A DNA stretch of 11,470 nt from Paludibacteraceae bacterium (GTDB lineage: Bacteria > Bacteroidota > Bacteroidia > Bacteroidales > Paludibacteraceae). Each line of letters starts with the position of its first letter. Within the stretch, counting starts at the first letter, position 1. The stretch is taken from NCBI GenBank assembly GCA_018055865.1, contig JAGPGR010000036.1, positions 1 through 11,470 of the forward strand. Reading direction: 5' to 3'. Both the position numbers and the translations under genes were made by a program. The notes under the pieces are model-generated. The model searched no databases. It was not told where the DNA came from and worked only from the letters and a program-made list of their open reading frames with translations. This document shows positions 1 through 7,938 of this stretch, piece by piece.

Positions 1-2
1 TG

Positions 3-1061
3 GATGAAGCCATTGCACTTCCAACAGATTTCTCAGCCCGCATTGCCCGCAATACGCAGATCTACATCCAGCAGGAAACGGATATAACACGCGAGGTTGA
101 TCCATGGGCAGGTTCGTATTATGTGGAATCACTGACTAACGAACTGGCTGAAAAAGCCTGGGCTCTGATTGAAGAAGTGGAAAAACTGGGCGGTATGGCA
201 GCAGCCATTGAAACCGGAATTCCCAAAATGCGTATTGAAGAAGCTTCAGCCCGTACTCAGGCCCGTATCGACTCCGGAAACCAGATTATTGTGGGTGTAA
301 ATGAATATAGGCTGGATCAACAAGATCCGATTGATATTCTGGAAGTGGACAACACGGCCGTTCGCGAACAGCAAATAGCACGACTGAAAGAATTGCGTGC
401 CTCCCGTGATAACGCAGCAGTTCAGAAGGCACTCGATGCCATCACCGAATGCGTGCGTACAGGAGATGGAAACCTGCTCGAGCTGGCTGTGGAAGCATCG
501 CGGCTGCGCGCTTCACTGGGCGAAATTTCAGATGCCTGCGAAAAAATCGTAGGACGATATAAAGCAACCATTAGAACTATTTCAGGCGTGTATTCATCAG
601 AAACTAAAAACGATTCGGATTTTCAACGTGCGTCAGTGCTTACCGAACAATTTGCCAAAAAAGAAGGCCGTCGTCCGCGTATTATGATTGCCAAAATGGG
701 GCAGGACGGTCACGACCGTGGTGCAAAAGTAGTAGCAACCGGTTATGCCGATTGTGGGTTTGATGTGGATATGGGACCGCTGTTCCAGACTCCGGCAGAA
801 GCTGCCAAACAAGCAGTGGAAAATGACGTGCATATTCTGGGCGTATCATCACTTGCCGCAGGTCACAAAACGCTTGTTCCGCAGGTAATGGACGAATTGA
901 AAAAACTGGGTCGTGAAGACATCATCGTTATTGCAGGTGGTGTTATCCCGGCGCAGGATTATGATTTCCTTTACCAAGCAGGTGTAGCAGCCATATTTGG
1001 ACCGGGAACATCGGTTACAAAAGCAGCCATAGCTATTATGGAAATTCTGCTGGAGGAATAA
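3..1061 (+). CDS. mutB: Methylmalonyl-CoA mutase large (catalytic) subunit, 3' part
   Basis: Adenosylcobalamin-dependent interconversion of succinyl-CoA and (R)-methylmalonyl-CoA, the carbon rearrangement of the propionate pathway, in the cytoplasm. The gene is cut by the left window edge: 352 codons are present, about half of the usual ~715 residues. The frame is open from base 3, so the first ATG inside it is not the start. The segment begins in the last part of the TIM-barrel domain, with the family stretches [14 protein letters not shown] and [10 protein letters not shown]. It ends in a B12-binding domain with the DxHxxG cobalt-ligand motif (DGHDRG, His codon 711-713), the GxSxL motif (GVSSL) and a downstream IAGG loop. 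In Bacteroidota this subunit normally follows a small subunit gene (mutA), expected upstream of the window. A terminator candidate follows at 1135-1173. Family assignment is very secure; the symbol could equally be scpA or mcmA. Confidence 0.96.
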   Translation, partial: DEAIALPTDFSARIARNTQIYIQQETDITREVDPWAGSYYVESLTNELAEKAWALIEEVEKLGGMAAAIETGIPKMRIEEASARTQARIDSGNQIIVGVNEYRLDQQDPIDILEVDNTAVREQQIARLKELRASRDNAAVQKALDAITECVRTGDGNLLELAVEASRLRASLGEISDACEKIVGRYKATIRTISGVYSSETKNDSDFQRASVLTEQFAKKEGRRPRIMIAKMGQDGHDRGAKVVATGYADCGFDVDMGPLFQTPAEAAKQAVENDVHILGVSSLAAGHKTLVPQVMDELKKLGREDIIVIAGGVIPAQDYDFLYQAGVAAIFGPGTSVTKAAIAIMEILLEE

Positions 1062-1064
1062 AAA

Positions 1065-1123
1065 CCCTTTTATTAATCCCTGAAAAGGGCTTAGGATTGC
1101 TTGAATAACGATTCTCAATCGTT
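1065..1123 (+). other. Two small hairpins in the mutB 3' untranslated region
   Basis: Immediately after the mutB stop, a 7-bp inverted repeat pairs 1065-1071 (CCCTTTT) with 1083-1089 (AAAAGGG). A second perfect 7-bp stem pairs 1107-1113 (AACGATT) with 1117-1123 (AATCGTT) across a 3-base loop. Neither has a T-run after it, so they are not terminators on their own. They precede the better terminator at 1135-1173 and may protect the transcript 3' end; that role is inference. Confidence 0.35.
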
Positions 1124-1134
1124 AGAGAAGAATT

Positions 1135-1173
1135 AAACCGGATTTATCTTTCATCTGATAAATTCGGTTTTTT
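1135..1173 (+). terminator. Rho-independent terminator after mutB
   Basis: A long stem pairs 1135-1148 with 1157-1170 (14 pairs, one of them G-T) around an 8-base loop. The strand then runs through six T residues (1168-1173) and a second T-run at 1179-1183. It lies about 75 bases after the mutB stop, in the right direction to end that transcript before mgsA. Confidence 0.75.
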
Positions 1174-1180
1174 CTGCCTT

Positions 1181-1211
1181 TTTGTCATGGATTTAACATT
1201 TGTTTACTTTG
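1181..1211 (+). promoter_or_regulatory. Putative Bacteroidota-type promoter of mgsA
   Basis: TTTG at 1181-1184 (-33 element) is followed after 19 bases by TTACTTTG at 1204-1211, one mismatch from the -7 consensus TAnnTTTG. The 19-base spacer equals that of the cleaner tRNA-Ser promoter in this window. Transcription would start near 1218, leaving a 5' leader of roughly 100 bases before mgsA. The -33 box lies just after the preceding terminator, which fits mgsA being its own unit. Confidence 0.5.
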
Positions 1212-1321
1212 GAATGATTATTGCAACCCAAATTATACATAATAATAGAAAAAATACAAGAATGAATTTAATAAACAGCGTTTGCTGAAAAAGCATAACA
1301 TTGTAGAAAAAAACGAAAGAA

Positions 1322-1780
1322 ATGAAAGAAAAAATTATGAAAAAGCAACTTAAAATAGCATTGGTAGCCCACGATGCACGTAAAGCTGATATGGTTGAAT
1401 GGGCTGTTTTCAACTCAGATATGTTGTCCATGCACAAACTTATTTGTACCGGAACTACCGGAGGATTAATCCAGGAAGCCTTTGAGGAAGAAGGAATAGA
1501 GGTGGATGTAACCAGAATGAATTCCGGACCCATGGGTGGTGATGCGGAAATTGCAGCCATGGTAGTCAACAAACAGATAGATTTTTGTGTGTTTTTAATC
1601 GACGACCTGATGGCCAATCCGCACGAAGCAGACATTCAGATGTTGCTGCGGCAGTGTAGAATTCACAACGTTCCTATTGCTTGCAACCGCTACAGCGCCG
1701 ATTTGATGATAACAAGCCCGCTATGGGATGATGAGGAATATGAACCGAAAGCTCCTCAGTATATTCCTTTCAAAAGGTAA
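1322..1780 (+). CDS. mgsA: Methylglyoxal synthase
   Basis: Converts dihydroxyacetone phosphate to methylglyoxal and phosphate, the first step of the methylglyoxal bypass that frees phosphate when sugar phosphates accumulate. It is a cytoplasmic MGS-like fold of 152 residues, matching the family (~150). Residues aligned with known active-site and phosphate-binding positions are visible: the HDARK segment (His17, Lys21), GTTG at 44-47, GPMGGD at 69-74 whose Asp74 matches the catalytic aspartate (Asp71 in E. coli), Asp94, and His101 in NPHEAD (His98 in E. coli). A second ATG at 1337 gives MKKQLKIALVAHD and is an equally reasonable start; no Shine-Dalgarno separates them. The gene sits alone, between a terminator/promoter pair upstream and a strong terminator downstream. 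The E. coli enzyme is allosterically inhibited by phosphate; whether this one is cannot be read here. Confidence 0.95.
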   Translation: MKEKIMKKQLKIALVAHDARKADMVEWAVFNSDMLSMHKLICTGTTGGLIQEAFEEEGIEVDVTRMNSGPMGGDAEIAAMVVNKQIDFCVFLIDDLMANPHEADIQMLLRQCRIHNVPIACNRYSADLMITSPLWDDEEYEPKAPQYIPFKR

Positions 1781-1816
1781 TAATTAAAACATAAATGATA
1801 TTGCTGACTTAAACCT

Positions 1817-1854
1817 GAAGGTGTTTCTGAAAAAAAGGCACCTTCTTTTTTTTT
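1817..1854 (+). terminator. Rho-independent terminator of mgsA
   Basis: A perfect 7-bp stem pairs GAAGGTG at 1817-1823 with CACCTTC at 1839-1845 and is followed directly by nine T residues (1846-1854). It begins 36 bases after the mgsA stop. Confidence 0.85.
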
Positions 1855-1945
1855 GTAAAAAAAGTCGATATATTTACCCGTGAAAAATGGATTTTAAAGG
1901 TTCTGAACAATAATAAGGTGGGTGAAAAGTACAACTACGAGAGTG

Positions 1946-1990
1946 AAAAAAAAGGTGAAAATCAGTATGTTACATGATTTTCACCTTTTT
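1946..1990 (-). terminator. Terminator of tRNA-Ser (works in either direction)
   Basis: A perfect 11-bp stem pairs 1954-1964 (GGTGAAAATCA) with 1975-1985 (TGATTTTCACC) around a 10-base loop. It is flanked by eight A (1946-1953) and five T (1986-1990). Read on the minus strand it starts about 10 bases past the mature tRNA 3' end and ends in eight U, the expected shape for terminating the tRNA transcript. The T-run on the other side means it could also stop plus-strand read-through from mgsA. Confidence 0.85.
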
Positions 1991-1995
1991 GGCAG

Positions 1996-2082
1996 CGGAA
2001 GCGGGGGGATTCGAACCCCCGGTACGGTTGCCCGTACGTCAGTTTAGCAAACTGGTGGTTTCAGCCACTCACCCACACTTCC
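1996..2082 (-). tRNA. tRNA-Ser, anticodon GCU
   Basis: An 87-base class II tRNA on the minus strand. The acceptor stem pairs GGAAGTG (2082-2076) with CGCTTCC (2003-1997), including one T-G pair, with G as discriminator at 1996. The anticodon loop is TTGCTAA with GCT at 2048-2046, which reads AGC and AGU. The long variable arm is GTACGG, a GCAA loop, then CCGTAC, the hallmark of a serine tRNA. The T arm has a five-G stem around TTCGAAT. No CCA is encoded, so it must be added by nucleotidyltransferase. The first anticodon-stem pair (27-43) reads C and A and is mismatched; the other four pairs are intact. The gene has its own promoter and terminator. Confidence 0.97.
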
Positions 2083-2107
2083 GGGTTCGTTTCTGATTTT
2101 GCGAGTG

Positions 2108-2138
2108 CAAATATAGTGAAGGTTTTCCGATTAACAAA
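2108..2138 (-). promoter_or_regulatory. Promoter of tRNA-Ser
   Basis: Read on the minus strand: -33 TTTG (2138-2135), a 19-base spacer, then -7 TATATTTG (2115-2108), an exact match to the Bacteroidota TAnnTTTG consensus. Predicted transcription start is around 2100, leaving about 18 bases of leader to be removed by RNase P before the tRNA 5' end at 2082. This is the cleanest promoter in the window. Confidence 0.8.
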
Positions 2139-2172
2139 ACCTTTTGACGCTAAAAATTAAAAAACTATTTCC

Positions 2173-2180
2173 TAAATTTG
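2173..2180 (+). promoter_or_regulatory. -7 element of the mltG promoter
   Basis: TAAATTTG is an exact TAnnTTTG match. A TTTG occurs at 2143-2146, but the spacing is 26 bases, longer than the usual ~19, so the -33 element is unclear. Transcription would start around 2186-2190. That is on top of the TTG at 2189, so the box favours the ATG at 2222 as the mltG start. Confidence 0.5.
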
Positions 2181-2221
2181 TACTTTAATTGTTTCGAATC
2201 AGAAATCACAAAAATTCATAC

Positions 2222-3250
2222 ATGACAAGATCAAAAATATTTAAAATTCTTTTTATAATACTATTGGCAGCCATTGCCGGCTTTTCTTATGCGGCATACT
2301 TGTTTCTAATGCCCAATGTGACATTGAAAACAGACAAAGAGCAATACTTGCTGATACGTGAAAATACAAGTTTCGATGAAGTGATGAACCAATTGCAGCA
2401 AAAAGCAGAATTAAAAAGTATAGCAACGTTTAAGCAGGCTGCTAAGTACCTGAAATATAACAATGTGAGATCCGGACGCTACAAAATTGAAAATGGAGTG
2501 AATAATCTTACTTTGATCCGAAATTTGAGAAACGGCAACCAAACACCTGTTAAGCTGACATTCAATAATATCCGCACCAAGGAGCAACTTGCCGGACGGC
2601 TGGCTGCTCAGTTGATGCCCGATTCTGCCGGGATATTGAATTTATTGAATGACGAAGTGTTTCTGGCCCGCTTCAACCTCAATCCTTATACTTCTGTCTC
2701 GGCTTTTATTCCGGATACGTATGAAGTTTTCTGGAATATGAGTGCCACGAGGTTGTTCGAACGAATGTATAAAGAATACGAGAAATTCTGGACCGACGAG
2801 CGCAAGCAGAAAGCGGCAGCAATTCCAATGTCGCAGGCAGAAGTAAGTACGCTGGCTTCAATAGTGGATTCAGAAACAAACGCTAAAGCCGAAAAACCTG
2901 TTGTTGCGGGTTTGTACATCAATCGGCTACGGAAGAATATGCCTTTGCAGGCAGATCCTACCGTCATTTTTGCAACAGGTGACTTTTCCCTTCGCCGGGT
3001 GTTGAATGTGCATACACGCATGGATTCGCCTTACAATACCTACCGAAACACCGGATTGCCTCCCGGCCCCATTCGTATTCCTACTATTACAGGACTCGAT
3101 GCTGTACTGAATTATGATCGAAACAATTACATTTTCATGTGTGCCAAAGAAACACTGAACGGTGAACATAATTTTGCAGCCTCCTGGGCTGAACATACCG
3201 CAAATGCTGCCCGATATCAGAGAGCGCTCAACGAAAGGGGAATTCGTTAG
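2222..3250 (+). CDS. mltG: Endolytic murein transglycosylase MltG (YceG-like)
   Basis: Inner-membrane lytic transglycosylase that cuts nascent peptidoglycan glycan strands in the periplasm and is thought to end their polymerisation. At 342 residues it has the usual family length. An N-terminal membrane anchor spans roughly residues 5-30 (ILFIILLAAIAGF). A LysM-like region comes next, then the catalytic YceG domain. The core reads ASIVDSET, whose Glu218 aligns with the catalytic glutamate, then YINRLR and LQADPTVIF. Most homologues have Glu in place of Asp in the VDSE segment; the second acidic residue, taken as catalytic, is kept. The frame stays open to a TTG at 2189, but that codon overlaps the predicted transcription start, so the ATG at 2222 is preferred. 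It is transcribed away from tRNA-Ser and converges on glgP across a shared terminator. Confidence 0.93.
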   Translation: MTRSKIFKILFIILLAAIAGFSYAAYLFLMPNVTLKTDKEQYLLIRENTSFDEVMNQLQQKAELKSIATFKQAAKYLKYNNVRSGRYKIENGVNNLTLIRNLRNGNQTPVKLTFNNIRTKEQLAGRLAAQLMPDSAGILNLLNDEVFLARFNLNPYTSVSAFIPDTYEVFWNMSATRLFERMYKEYEKFWTDERKQKAAAIPMSQAEVSTLASIVDSETNAKAEKPVVAGLYINRLRKNMPLQADPTVIFATGDFSLRRVLNVHTRMDSPYNTYRNTGLPPGPIRIPTITGLDAVLNYDRNNYIFMCAKETLNGEHNFAASWAEHTANAARYQRALNERGIR

Positions 3251-3278
3251 TTTAGCAAAATATTTTTCTTGAAAAATT

Positions 3279-3312
3279 AGAGGCTGAATCTTCAAACGAT
3301 TCAGCCTCTTTT
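3279..3312. terminator. Bidirectional terminator between mltG and glgP
   Basis: A perfect 12-bp stem pairs 3279-3290 (AGAGGCTGAATC) with 3298-3309 (GATTCAGCCTCT) around a 7-base loop. T residues run through 3309-3312 on the plus side, and five A at 3272-3276 give a U-run on the minus side. It lies 28 bases past the mltG stop and 21 bases past the glgP stop, serving both convergent genes. Confidence 0.85.
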
Positions 3313-3333
3313 AATTCACAGATAATAAACTGA

Positions 3334-5895
3334 TTAAATCCAGCGCACGAAGCAGAAATCCTGACGATGCGGCAACAATTCATTTTTCGGAAACATTCGG
3401 AAGCCATATTTGTAGGCTCCGGCATTATCTAACTGATAATTAATGTTGAATGTTAATTTGGTGCCGTCTGTTTTAATCAGTGTAAGTTCGTCCACACTGC
3501 TGAGTTTGCTGTTGTTATTCGGATCGGTTTGTATAGCAACCAATTCAATTCCAATACCTTTCATTGTGTTCTGTTTCACATCGAGTGTAACGTTGATGTT
3601 GTAATCTTCACCTACTTGCGGATTTTGCACCAGTTTTTCGGGAAGTTCCACAGAAATAACTTCGATGTTGTGCCATCCGGCAGCCACTTTTTCTTTCCAG
3701 TCAGCTATTTCTTTTGCAATTTCATAATTTTTGGCAGATAATAGTGCCGATCTTTTGGCCAGTTTTTCATAAAAACGGTCAAAGTAATCATCCATCATCC
3801 GTTTTGTTGTGTAATTCGGAATGATTTGAGCAATGTTGTTCTTTATGAACTGAATCCACTCCGGTGAATATCCTTTTGTGTTTTTGGCAAAATACAAAGG
3901 AACAATTTCATCTTCGAGTGTATTGTAAATAGTTATGGCATCCAGTTTATCCTGATATTCCTGATTTTCATACGTTCTTTTATCAGTAAGTGCCCAACCG
4001 GCATTTTTTCTGTAGCCTTCATACCACCAGCCATCAAGTACAGAGAAATTAAGCACTCCGTTCATGCATGCTTTTTCGCCCGATGTACCTGAAGCTTCTT
4101 GTGGGCGGGTAGGAGTATTCAGCCAGATATCAACACCCGAAATCAAACGTTTAGCCAGACGCATATCGTAGTTTTCAAGGAAAATGATTTTACCCAGGAA
4201 CTGAGGCATACGTGAAATTTCTACAATTCGTTTGATCAATCCCTGACCTGCTCCATCTGCCGGGTGAGCTTTACCGGTGTAAAGAAACTGTACCGGATGA
4301 ATCGGGTCGTTCACTATTTTTTCCAGTCGTTCCAGATCGCTGAAAAGCAGATGAGCGCGTTTGTAGGTAGCAAAGCGTCGTCCGAAGCCGATAATCAGCG
4401 CGTTCGGGTCTATTGCTTCGAGTATGGAAACAATTCTCGATGGGTCACCCTGATTTTTCAACCAGGTATCGCGAAACAGCATCCGGATGTAATCTACCAG
4501 TTTATTCTTAAGCGATGTACGGATATTCCAGATTTCCTGATCCGGAACCTGATAAATTTTCTCCCAAATCTTAACGTTGGATTGATCTTCATAGAATGCT
4601 TTTGTAAAATGTTTTTCATACAAAGCTTTCCATTCGGATGAAGTCCAGGATGGAAGGTGAACTCCGTTTGTCACATAGCTTACATGTGATTCTTCAGGGA
4701 AATATCCTTTCCAAATAGGTGCAAACATGCTTTTGGAAACTTCGCCGTGAAGCCAGCTTACACCATTGACTGCTTGTGAGGTGTTGCAGGCGAATACACT
4801 CATGTTGAATTTCTCGTGAGTTCCCGGATTTGTACGTCCCATATCTATAAATTCATTCCAGCTTATATTCAGCTTGCCGGAATATTCACTCATGTATTTG
4901 CTGAAAAGGCTTTCATCAAAACTATCGTGACCCGCCGGAACAGGTGTATGTACGGTATAAAGTGAACTTGCCCGAACTAATTCAAGAGCCTGACTGAAAG
5001 TCAGTTTTTCGTCGTGAATAAGATCCAGTAATCGCTGTACGTTGATAAGGGCAGCATGACCTTCGTTGCAATGATAGATTTGTTTTTTGATTCCCAGTTT
5101 TTTCAGTGCCAGTATTCCGCCTATCCCAAGCATTATTTCCTGTTTCATGCGGTGTTCCCAGTCTCCACCATACAGTTGGTGAGTGATTGAGCGGTCGTGC
5201 TCCTGATTATCATCTATATCAGTATCAAGCAGATATAAAGCAATGCGGCCAACAGAAACTTTCCAGAGATGAGCATAAACAATACGGCCGGGATAGGGTA
5301 CTTCAACAACCACAGGAAGATTATTCTCATCCAATACCTGTTTCAAAGGCAATATGTTGAAGTTCTGCGGTTCGTAAACCGATATTTGTTGTCCGTCGAT
5401 AGATAACGATTGTTTGAAATAGCCGTAACGGTACAGAAATCCAATGGCAGTCATATCTACATTGCTGTCGCTGGCTTCTTTCAGATAGTCGCCTGCCAGT
5501 ACACCAAGACCTCCGGAATAAATTTTCAGAATTTCGGTCAGACCGTATTCCATGCTGAAGTAAGCTATTGATGGGCGATTAGTGTTTGTCGGCTCATTCA
5601 TGTAAGCCACAAATTCGTTGTACACTGAATCTACTTTTCTTGTAAATTCAGCATCTTTTCCAAGGGCTACAAGTTTGTCGTAGCTCAGCAGGTTCAATAG
5701 CTGAACAGGATTCGATTCTGCTTCTTTCCAGGTTGGCCGGTCAATATCGCGGAATAATTTTTTGGCGTCGCTATTCCACGACCACCAAATGTTTTGCGAA
5801 AGTATGTCTAATTTACTCAGACTTTCCGGCAGATTTGATTTTACTATAATATCTCTCCAGGTAGGTTCGTTTACTTCGTTTACTTTAAGTTTCAT
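3334..5895 (-). CDS. glgP: Alpha-glucan (glycogen) phosphorylase, DUF3417-type
   Basis: PLP-dependent GT35 phosphorylase that releases glucose 1-phosphate from the non-reducing ends of alpha-1,4-glucan in the cytoplasm. At 853 residues it matches the bacterial/archaeal branch that carries an N-terminal DUF3417 domain (about residues 12-120, with WWSWN at 37-41), which is distant from the E. coli GlgP/MalP branch. FSMEYG (113-118) and [10 protein letters not shown] (127-136) form the start of the catalytic domain. [14 protein letters not shown] contains Lys608, the expected PLP Schiff-base lysine. The C-terminal ~100 residues are beta-rich. It lies downstream of the glycogen synthase gene on the same strand with 137 bases between, so synthesis and breakdown enzymes are paired. 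A promoter candidate in that gap suggests it can be expressed separately. Confidence 0.94.
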   Translation of the reverse strand: MKLKVNEVNEPTWRDIIVKSNLPESLSKLDILSQNIWWSWNSDAKKLFRDIDRPTWKEAESNPVQLLNLLSYDKLVALGKDAEFTRKVDSVYNEFVAYMNEPTNTNRPSIAYFSMEYGLTEILKIYSGGLGVLAGDYLKEASDSNVDMTAIGFLYRYGYFKQSLSIDGQQISVYEPQNFNILPLKQVLDENNLPVVVEVPYPGRIVYAHLWKVSVGRIALYLLDTDIDDNQEHDRSITHQLYGGDWEHRMKQEIMLGIGGILALKKLGIKKQIYHCNEGHAALINVQRLLDLIHDEKLTFSQALELVRASSLYTVHTPVPAGHDSFDESLFSKYMSEYSGKLNISWNEFIDMGRTNPGTHEKFNMSVFACNTSQAVNGVSWLHGEVSKSMFAPIWKGYFPEESHVSYVTNGVHLPSWTSSEWKALYEKHFTKAFYEDQSNVKIWEKIYQVPDQEIWNIRTSLKNKLVDYIRMLFRDTWLKNQGDPSRIVSILEAIDPNALIIGFGRRFATYKRAHLLFSDLERLEKIVNDPIHPVQFLYTGKAHPADGAGQGLIKRIVEISRMPQFLGKIIFLENYDMRLAKRLISGVDIWLNTPTRPQEASGTSGEKACMNGVLNFSVLDGWWYEGYRKNAGWALTDKRTYENQEYQDKLDAITIYNTLEDEIVPLYFAKNTKGYSPEWIQFIKNNIAQIIPNYTTKRMMDDYFDRFYEKLAKRSALLSAKNYEIAKEIADWKEKVAAGWHNIEVISVELPEKLVQNPQVGEDYNINVTLDVKQNTMKGIGIELVAIQTDPNNNSKLSSVDELTLIKTDGTKLTFNINYQLDNAGAYKYGFRMFPKNELLPHRQDFCFVRWI

Positions 5896-5970
5896 ATATA
5901 TGTTTGAAATGATTTGTTATGTTTTTGGTTGATTTTACTCGTAAAATATGTTTTATAGTATATTTATTGA

Positions 5971-6001
5971 CAAAATTAGAATTTATTTTCTTAAAAACAA
6001 T
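5971..6001 (-). promoter_or_regulatory. Putative internal promoter of glgP
   Basis: Read on the minus strand: ATTG (6001-5998, one mismatch to TTTG), a 19-base spacer, then TAATTTTG (5978-5971), an exact -7 match. Transcription would begin near 5964, about 70 bases before the glgP ATG. The region is very AT-rich, so chance matches are possible. Confidence 0.45.
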
Positions 6002-6032
6002 GAATAATTTGTTAAATAGTGGGGAATTAAAT

Positions 6033-7709
6033 TTAAAACGTATTCGAAGTATTTTCAGGTGTTTTTTTCAACCGTTTGTCTCTGTTAATCAATGCTATAG
6101 AGTAAGCCTCGTAATAGTATTGAATAAATTCTTCCCACAATGCTTTTTTGGATGTTTCCAATGCCCGATTTCTTACTTCATCCATTTTTTTATTATTTAA
6201 GCTGATAAATTCCGCCAAAATCTCAGTTATTGCATCTGTCACTTCCGAGAAGTTGTAATCAGAACGATGCACTACTGCAGCTCCGTGTTTTTTATTGTAA
6301 TGATCTTTTACCCATTGTCCGAATCCGGATAGGTCTGTAGTAATAGTGGGTACCGAAAATGCCACGCTTTCAAGGGGTGTATAGCCCCAGGGTTCGTAAT
6401 ATGAGGGGAATACGCTGATGTCCATGCCGATGAGTAAATCCCAGTAAGCCATGTTGAAAATTCCATCATTGCCGCTCAAATAGGAGGGTACAAACACAAC
6501 TTTCACTTTTTCATTCCTTAAATTATAGAAATGAAACCAGCGTAAAGATTCGATGATTTTATCGTATTGATAATCAAATAGATCGTGAGTAGTTTGCCTG
6601 TTCCAGTAGTCCATGTCGGCATCCGGATTGGCAAGTTTAGCTGCCAAATCAGCCCTTGGTCCCTTGATGTGTGCCGGAACCATGATAAATGCGACGACTT
6701 CTCGTGTCAATTGTAGATGAAACGATAATCGTTTGAGTGATTCAATGAAAACATCGATTCCCTTATTCTTAAATTCGTATCGTCCTGCGGTGCTTATAAA
6801 TATGGTGTCTTGTTGTAGCTCGTACCCAAAAAGTGCTTCGGCAACTTGTTTCAATCTGGTTCGTGCAGCCATTCGCTTATTATTAAAGACATCTCCGGTA
6901 GGAACAAAATCGTCTTCAAATCCATTTGGAGTTATTACATCCGGTGTTTTGTCCAGAAGTTGGGCGCACTCAAGTCCGGTAATTTTACTCACCGTAGTGA
7001 AGCAATCAACTGTATGAGCCGCTTTTTTCTCAGTGGAATGTTTGGAAACCATATTGAGTTCAAAAGCCATTTGGTCTCCGTTGTATTCATTCAGATAATC
7101 GTACAGCGGTTTATGATTCCCGGCTATGGAACGGCCGATGGAAGTGGCGTGAGTGGTGAAAATAGTTGCAATTTCAGGTACGTTTTCCTGAATGTAGAAT
7201 GCCCCGAAAGTAGTCATCCATTCGTTGAAATGCGCTACTACGTTATTTCGTTTGGTCAGTTTATGGAAGCGATAATAGCTTTCCATCACCAGACCGGTAG
7301 CATAGCCGAACATGGATGATTCGTCATAATCGCCATACGCATGCAGCGAATCAACGCCATATACTTCCCAAATGTGAGAGTAAATCGAGTCTTTTTTATA
7401 AAAGATGGGAGTAAAATCAACTAAAATCGTAACCGGATTTCCGTGTACTTTCCATCTTCCCGTACGGATGTTAAGTCCCGTTTCGTTTATAAAATGATCT
7501 TTCCATTCTTTAAGCAGTTCGTTATCCGGTTCAAAATAAGGAGATTCGCTTTTTTCCCAAATGTCAGGTCCTATGAAAATCAGTTTGTCGCCGTATTTGT
7601 CGCAAAGCGTGCGCGCACGCGTAGAAAGTACGGTGTAGATACCTCCCACCATGTTACAAACTTCCCAACTTGTTTCGAAAATATACTCAGGTGTATGCTT
7701 AGTTGTCAT
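6033..7709 (-). CDS. Glycogen synthase, GT3 (eukaryote-like) family
   Basis: Extends alpha-1,4-glucan chains from a nucleotide-sugar donor; GT3 enzymes typically use UDP-glucose, unlike the ADP-glucose-using bacterial GlgA of GT5. The 558 residues form two Rossmann-like domains. ETSWEVCNMVGGIY (12-25) matches the N-terminal donor-binding signature of yeast and animal synthases. EPWGYTPLE gives the E-x7-E pair Glu439/Glu447, equivalent to Glu509/Glu517 of yeast Gsy2, followed by TTDLSGFG. It is shorter than the ~700-residue eukaryotic enzymes and shows no obvious counterpart of their regulatory tails. The frame stays open to an ATG at 7757, but the -7 promoter box at 7735-7742 lies inside that extension and homology starts just after the ATG at 7709, so 7709 is chosen. 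It is followed by glgP. Often named glgA or gsy in annotations, although not orthologous to E. coli glgA. Confidence 0.93.
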   Translation of the reverse strand: MTTKHTPEYIFETSWEVCNMVGGIYTVLSTRARTLCDKYGDKLIFIGPDIWEKSESPYFEPDNELLKEWKDHFINETGLNIRTGRWKVHGNPVTILVDFTPIFYKKDSIYSHIWEVYGVDSLHAYGDYDESSMFGYATGLVMESYYRFHKLTKRNNVVAHFNEWMTTFGAFYIQENVPEIATIFTTHATSIGRSIAGNHKPLYDYLNEYNGDQMAFELNMVSKHSTEKKAAHTVDCFTTVSKITGLECAQLLDKTPDVITPNGFEDDFVPTGDVFNNKRMAARTRLKQVAEALFGYELQQDTIFISTAGRYEFKNKGIDVFIESLKRLSFHLQLTREVVAFIMVPAHIKGPRADLAAKLANPDADMDYWNRQTTHDLFDYQYDKIIESLRWFHFYNLRNEKVKVVFVPSYLSGNDGIFNMAYWDLLIGMDISVFPSYYEPWGYTPLESVAFSVPTITTDLSGFGQWVKDHYNKKHGAAVVHRSDYNFSEVTDAITEILAEFISLNNKKMDEVRNRALETSKKALWEEFIQYYYEAYSIALINRDKRLKKTPENTSNTF

Positions 7710-7734
7710 CGTTTTAACTTTAAAAAACAAGGTA

Positions 7735-7742
7735 CAAAGGTA
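7735..7742 (-). promoter_or_regulatory. -7 element of the glycogen synthase promoter
   Basis: On the minus strand the sequence reads TACCTTTG, an exact TAnnTTTG match. The nearest TTTG upstream (7758-7755) is only 12 bases away, shorter than the usual 19, so the -33 element is uncertain. Transcription would start near 7728, leaving a leader of about 20 bases before the ATG at 7709. Confidence 0.55.
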
Positions 7743-7887
7743 GTCATTTATAATCAAAGTTTAATAAGGATTTAATGCCCAATTTATCCGTTTTATGAAT
7801 AATCTGAACAACTCCTTTCTCAACTGCCAAATATTTGAATTATTACATTAAATACAAAAAATATTGTGAAAGAAAGAACATTTTTTG

Positions 7888-7906
7888 TACTTTTGCATTA
7901 TATTTG
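7888..7906 (+). promoter_or_regulatory. Tandem -7 elements before the small secreted protein gene
   Basis: Two exact TAnnTTTG boxes lie three bases apart: TACTTTTG at 7888-7895 and TATATTTG at 7899-7906. The first has an imperfect -33 (ATTG at 7863-7866) 21 bases upstream. The second has TTTG at 7884-7887 only 11 bases upstream. Either would give a short leader of roughly 20-35 bases before the ATG at 7939. Confidence 0.55.
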
Positions 7907-7938
7907 TATCTAATAGTGCAAATTACGTATATAATTAA

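Noticed and set aside
1204..1635. Minus-strand open frame of 143 codons over mgsA
   Set aside because: It lies antisense to clearly coding mgsA, its product is low-complexity hydrophobic residues from reversed AT-rich DNA, and it overlaps the mgsA promoter region.
2189..2221. TTG start extending MltG by 11 residues
   Set aside because: The -7 box at 2173-2180 places the transcription start on or next to this TTG, and the extension adds polar residues before a normal membrane anchor. ATG 2222 is the simpler start.
5919..6200. Plus-strand open frame of 93 codons between and over glgP and glycogen synthase ends
   Set aside because: It is Phe/Ile-rich, typical of reversed AT-rich DNA, overlaps the 3' end of glycogen synthase antisense, and covers the glgP promoter candidate.
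6846..7319. Plus-strand open frame of 157 codons inside the glycogen synthase gene
   Set aside because: It is antisense to a complete, motif-bearing GT3 gene, with no recognisable domain and no promoter; overlapping antisense frames are expected here.
7710..7757. N-terminal extension of glycogen synthase from the ATG at 7757
   Set aside because: The extension contains the exact -7 promoter element at 7735-7742 and has no similarity to the family; conserved sequence begins just after the ATG at 7709.
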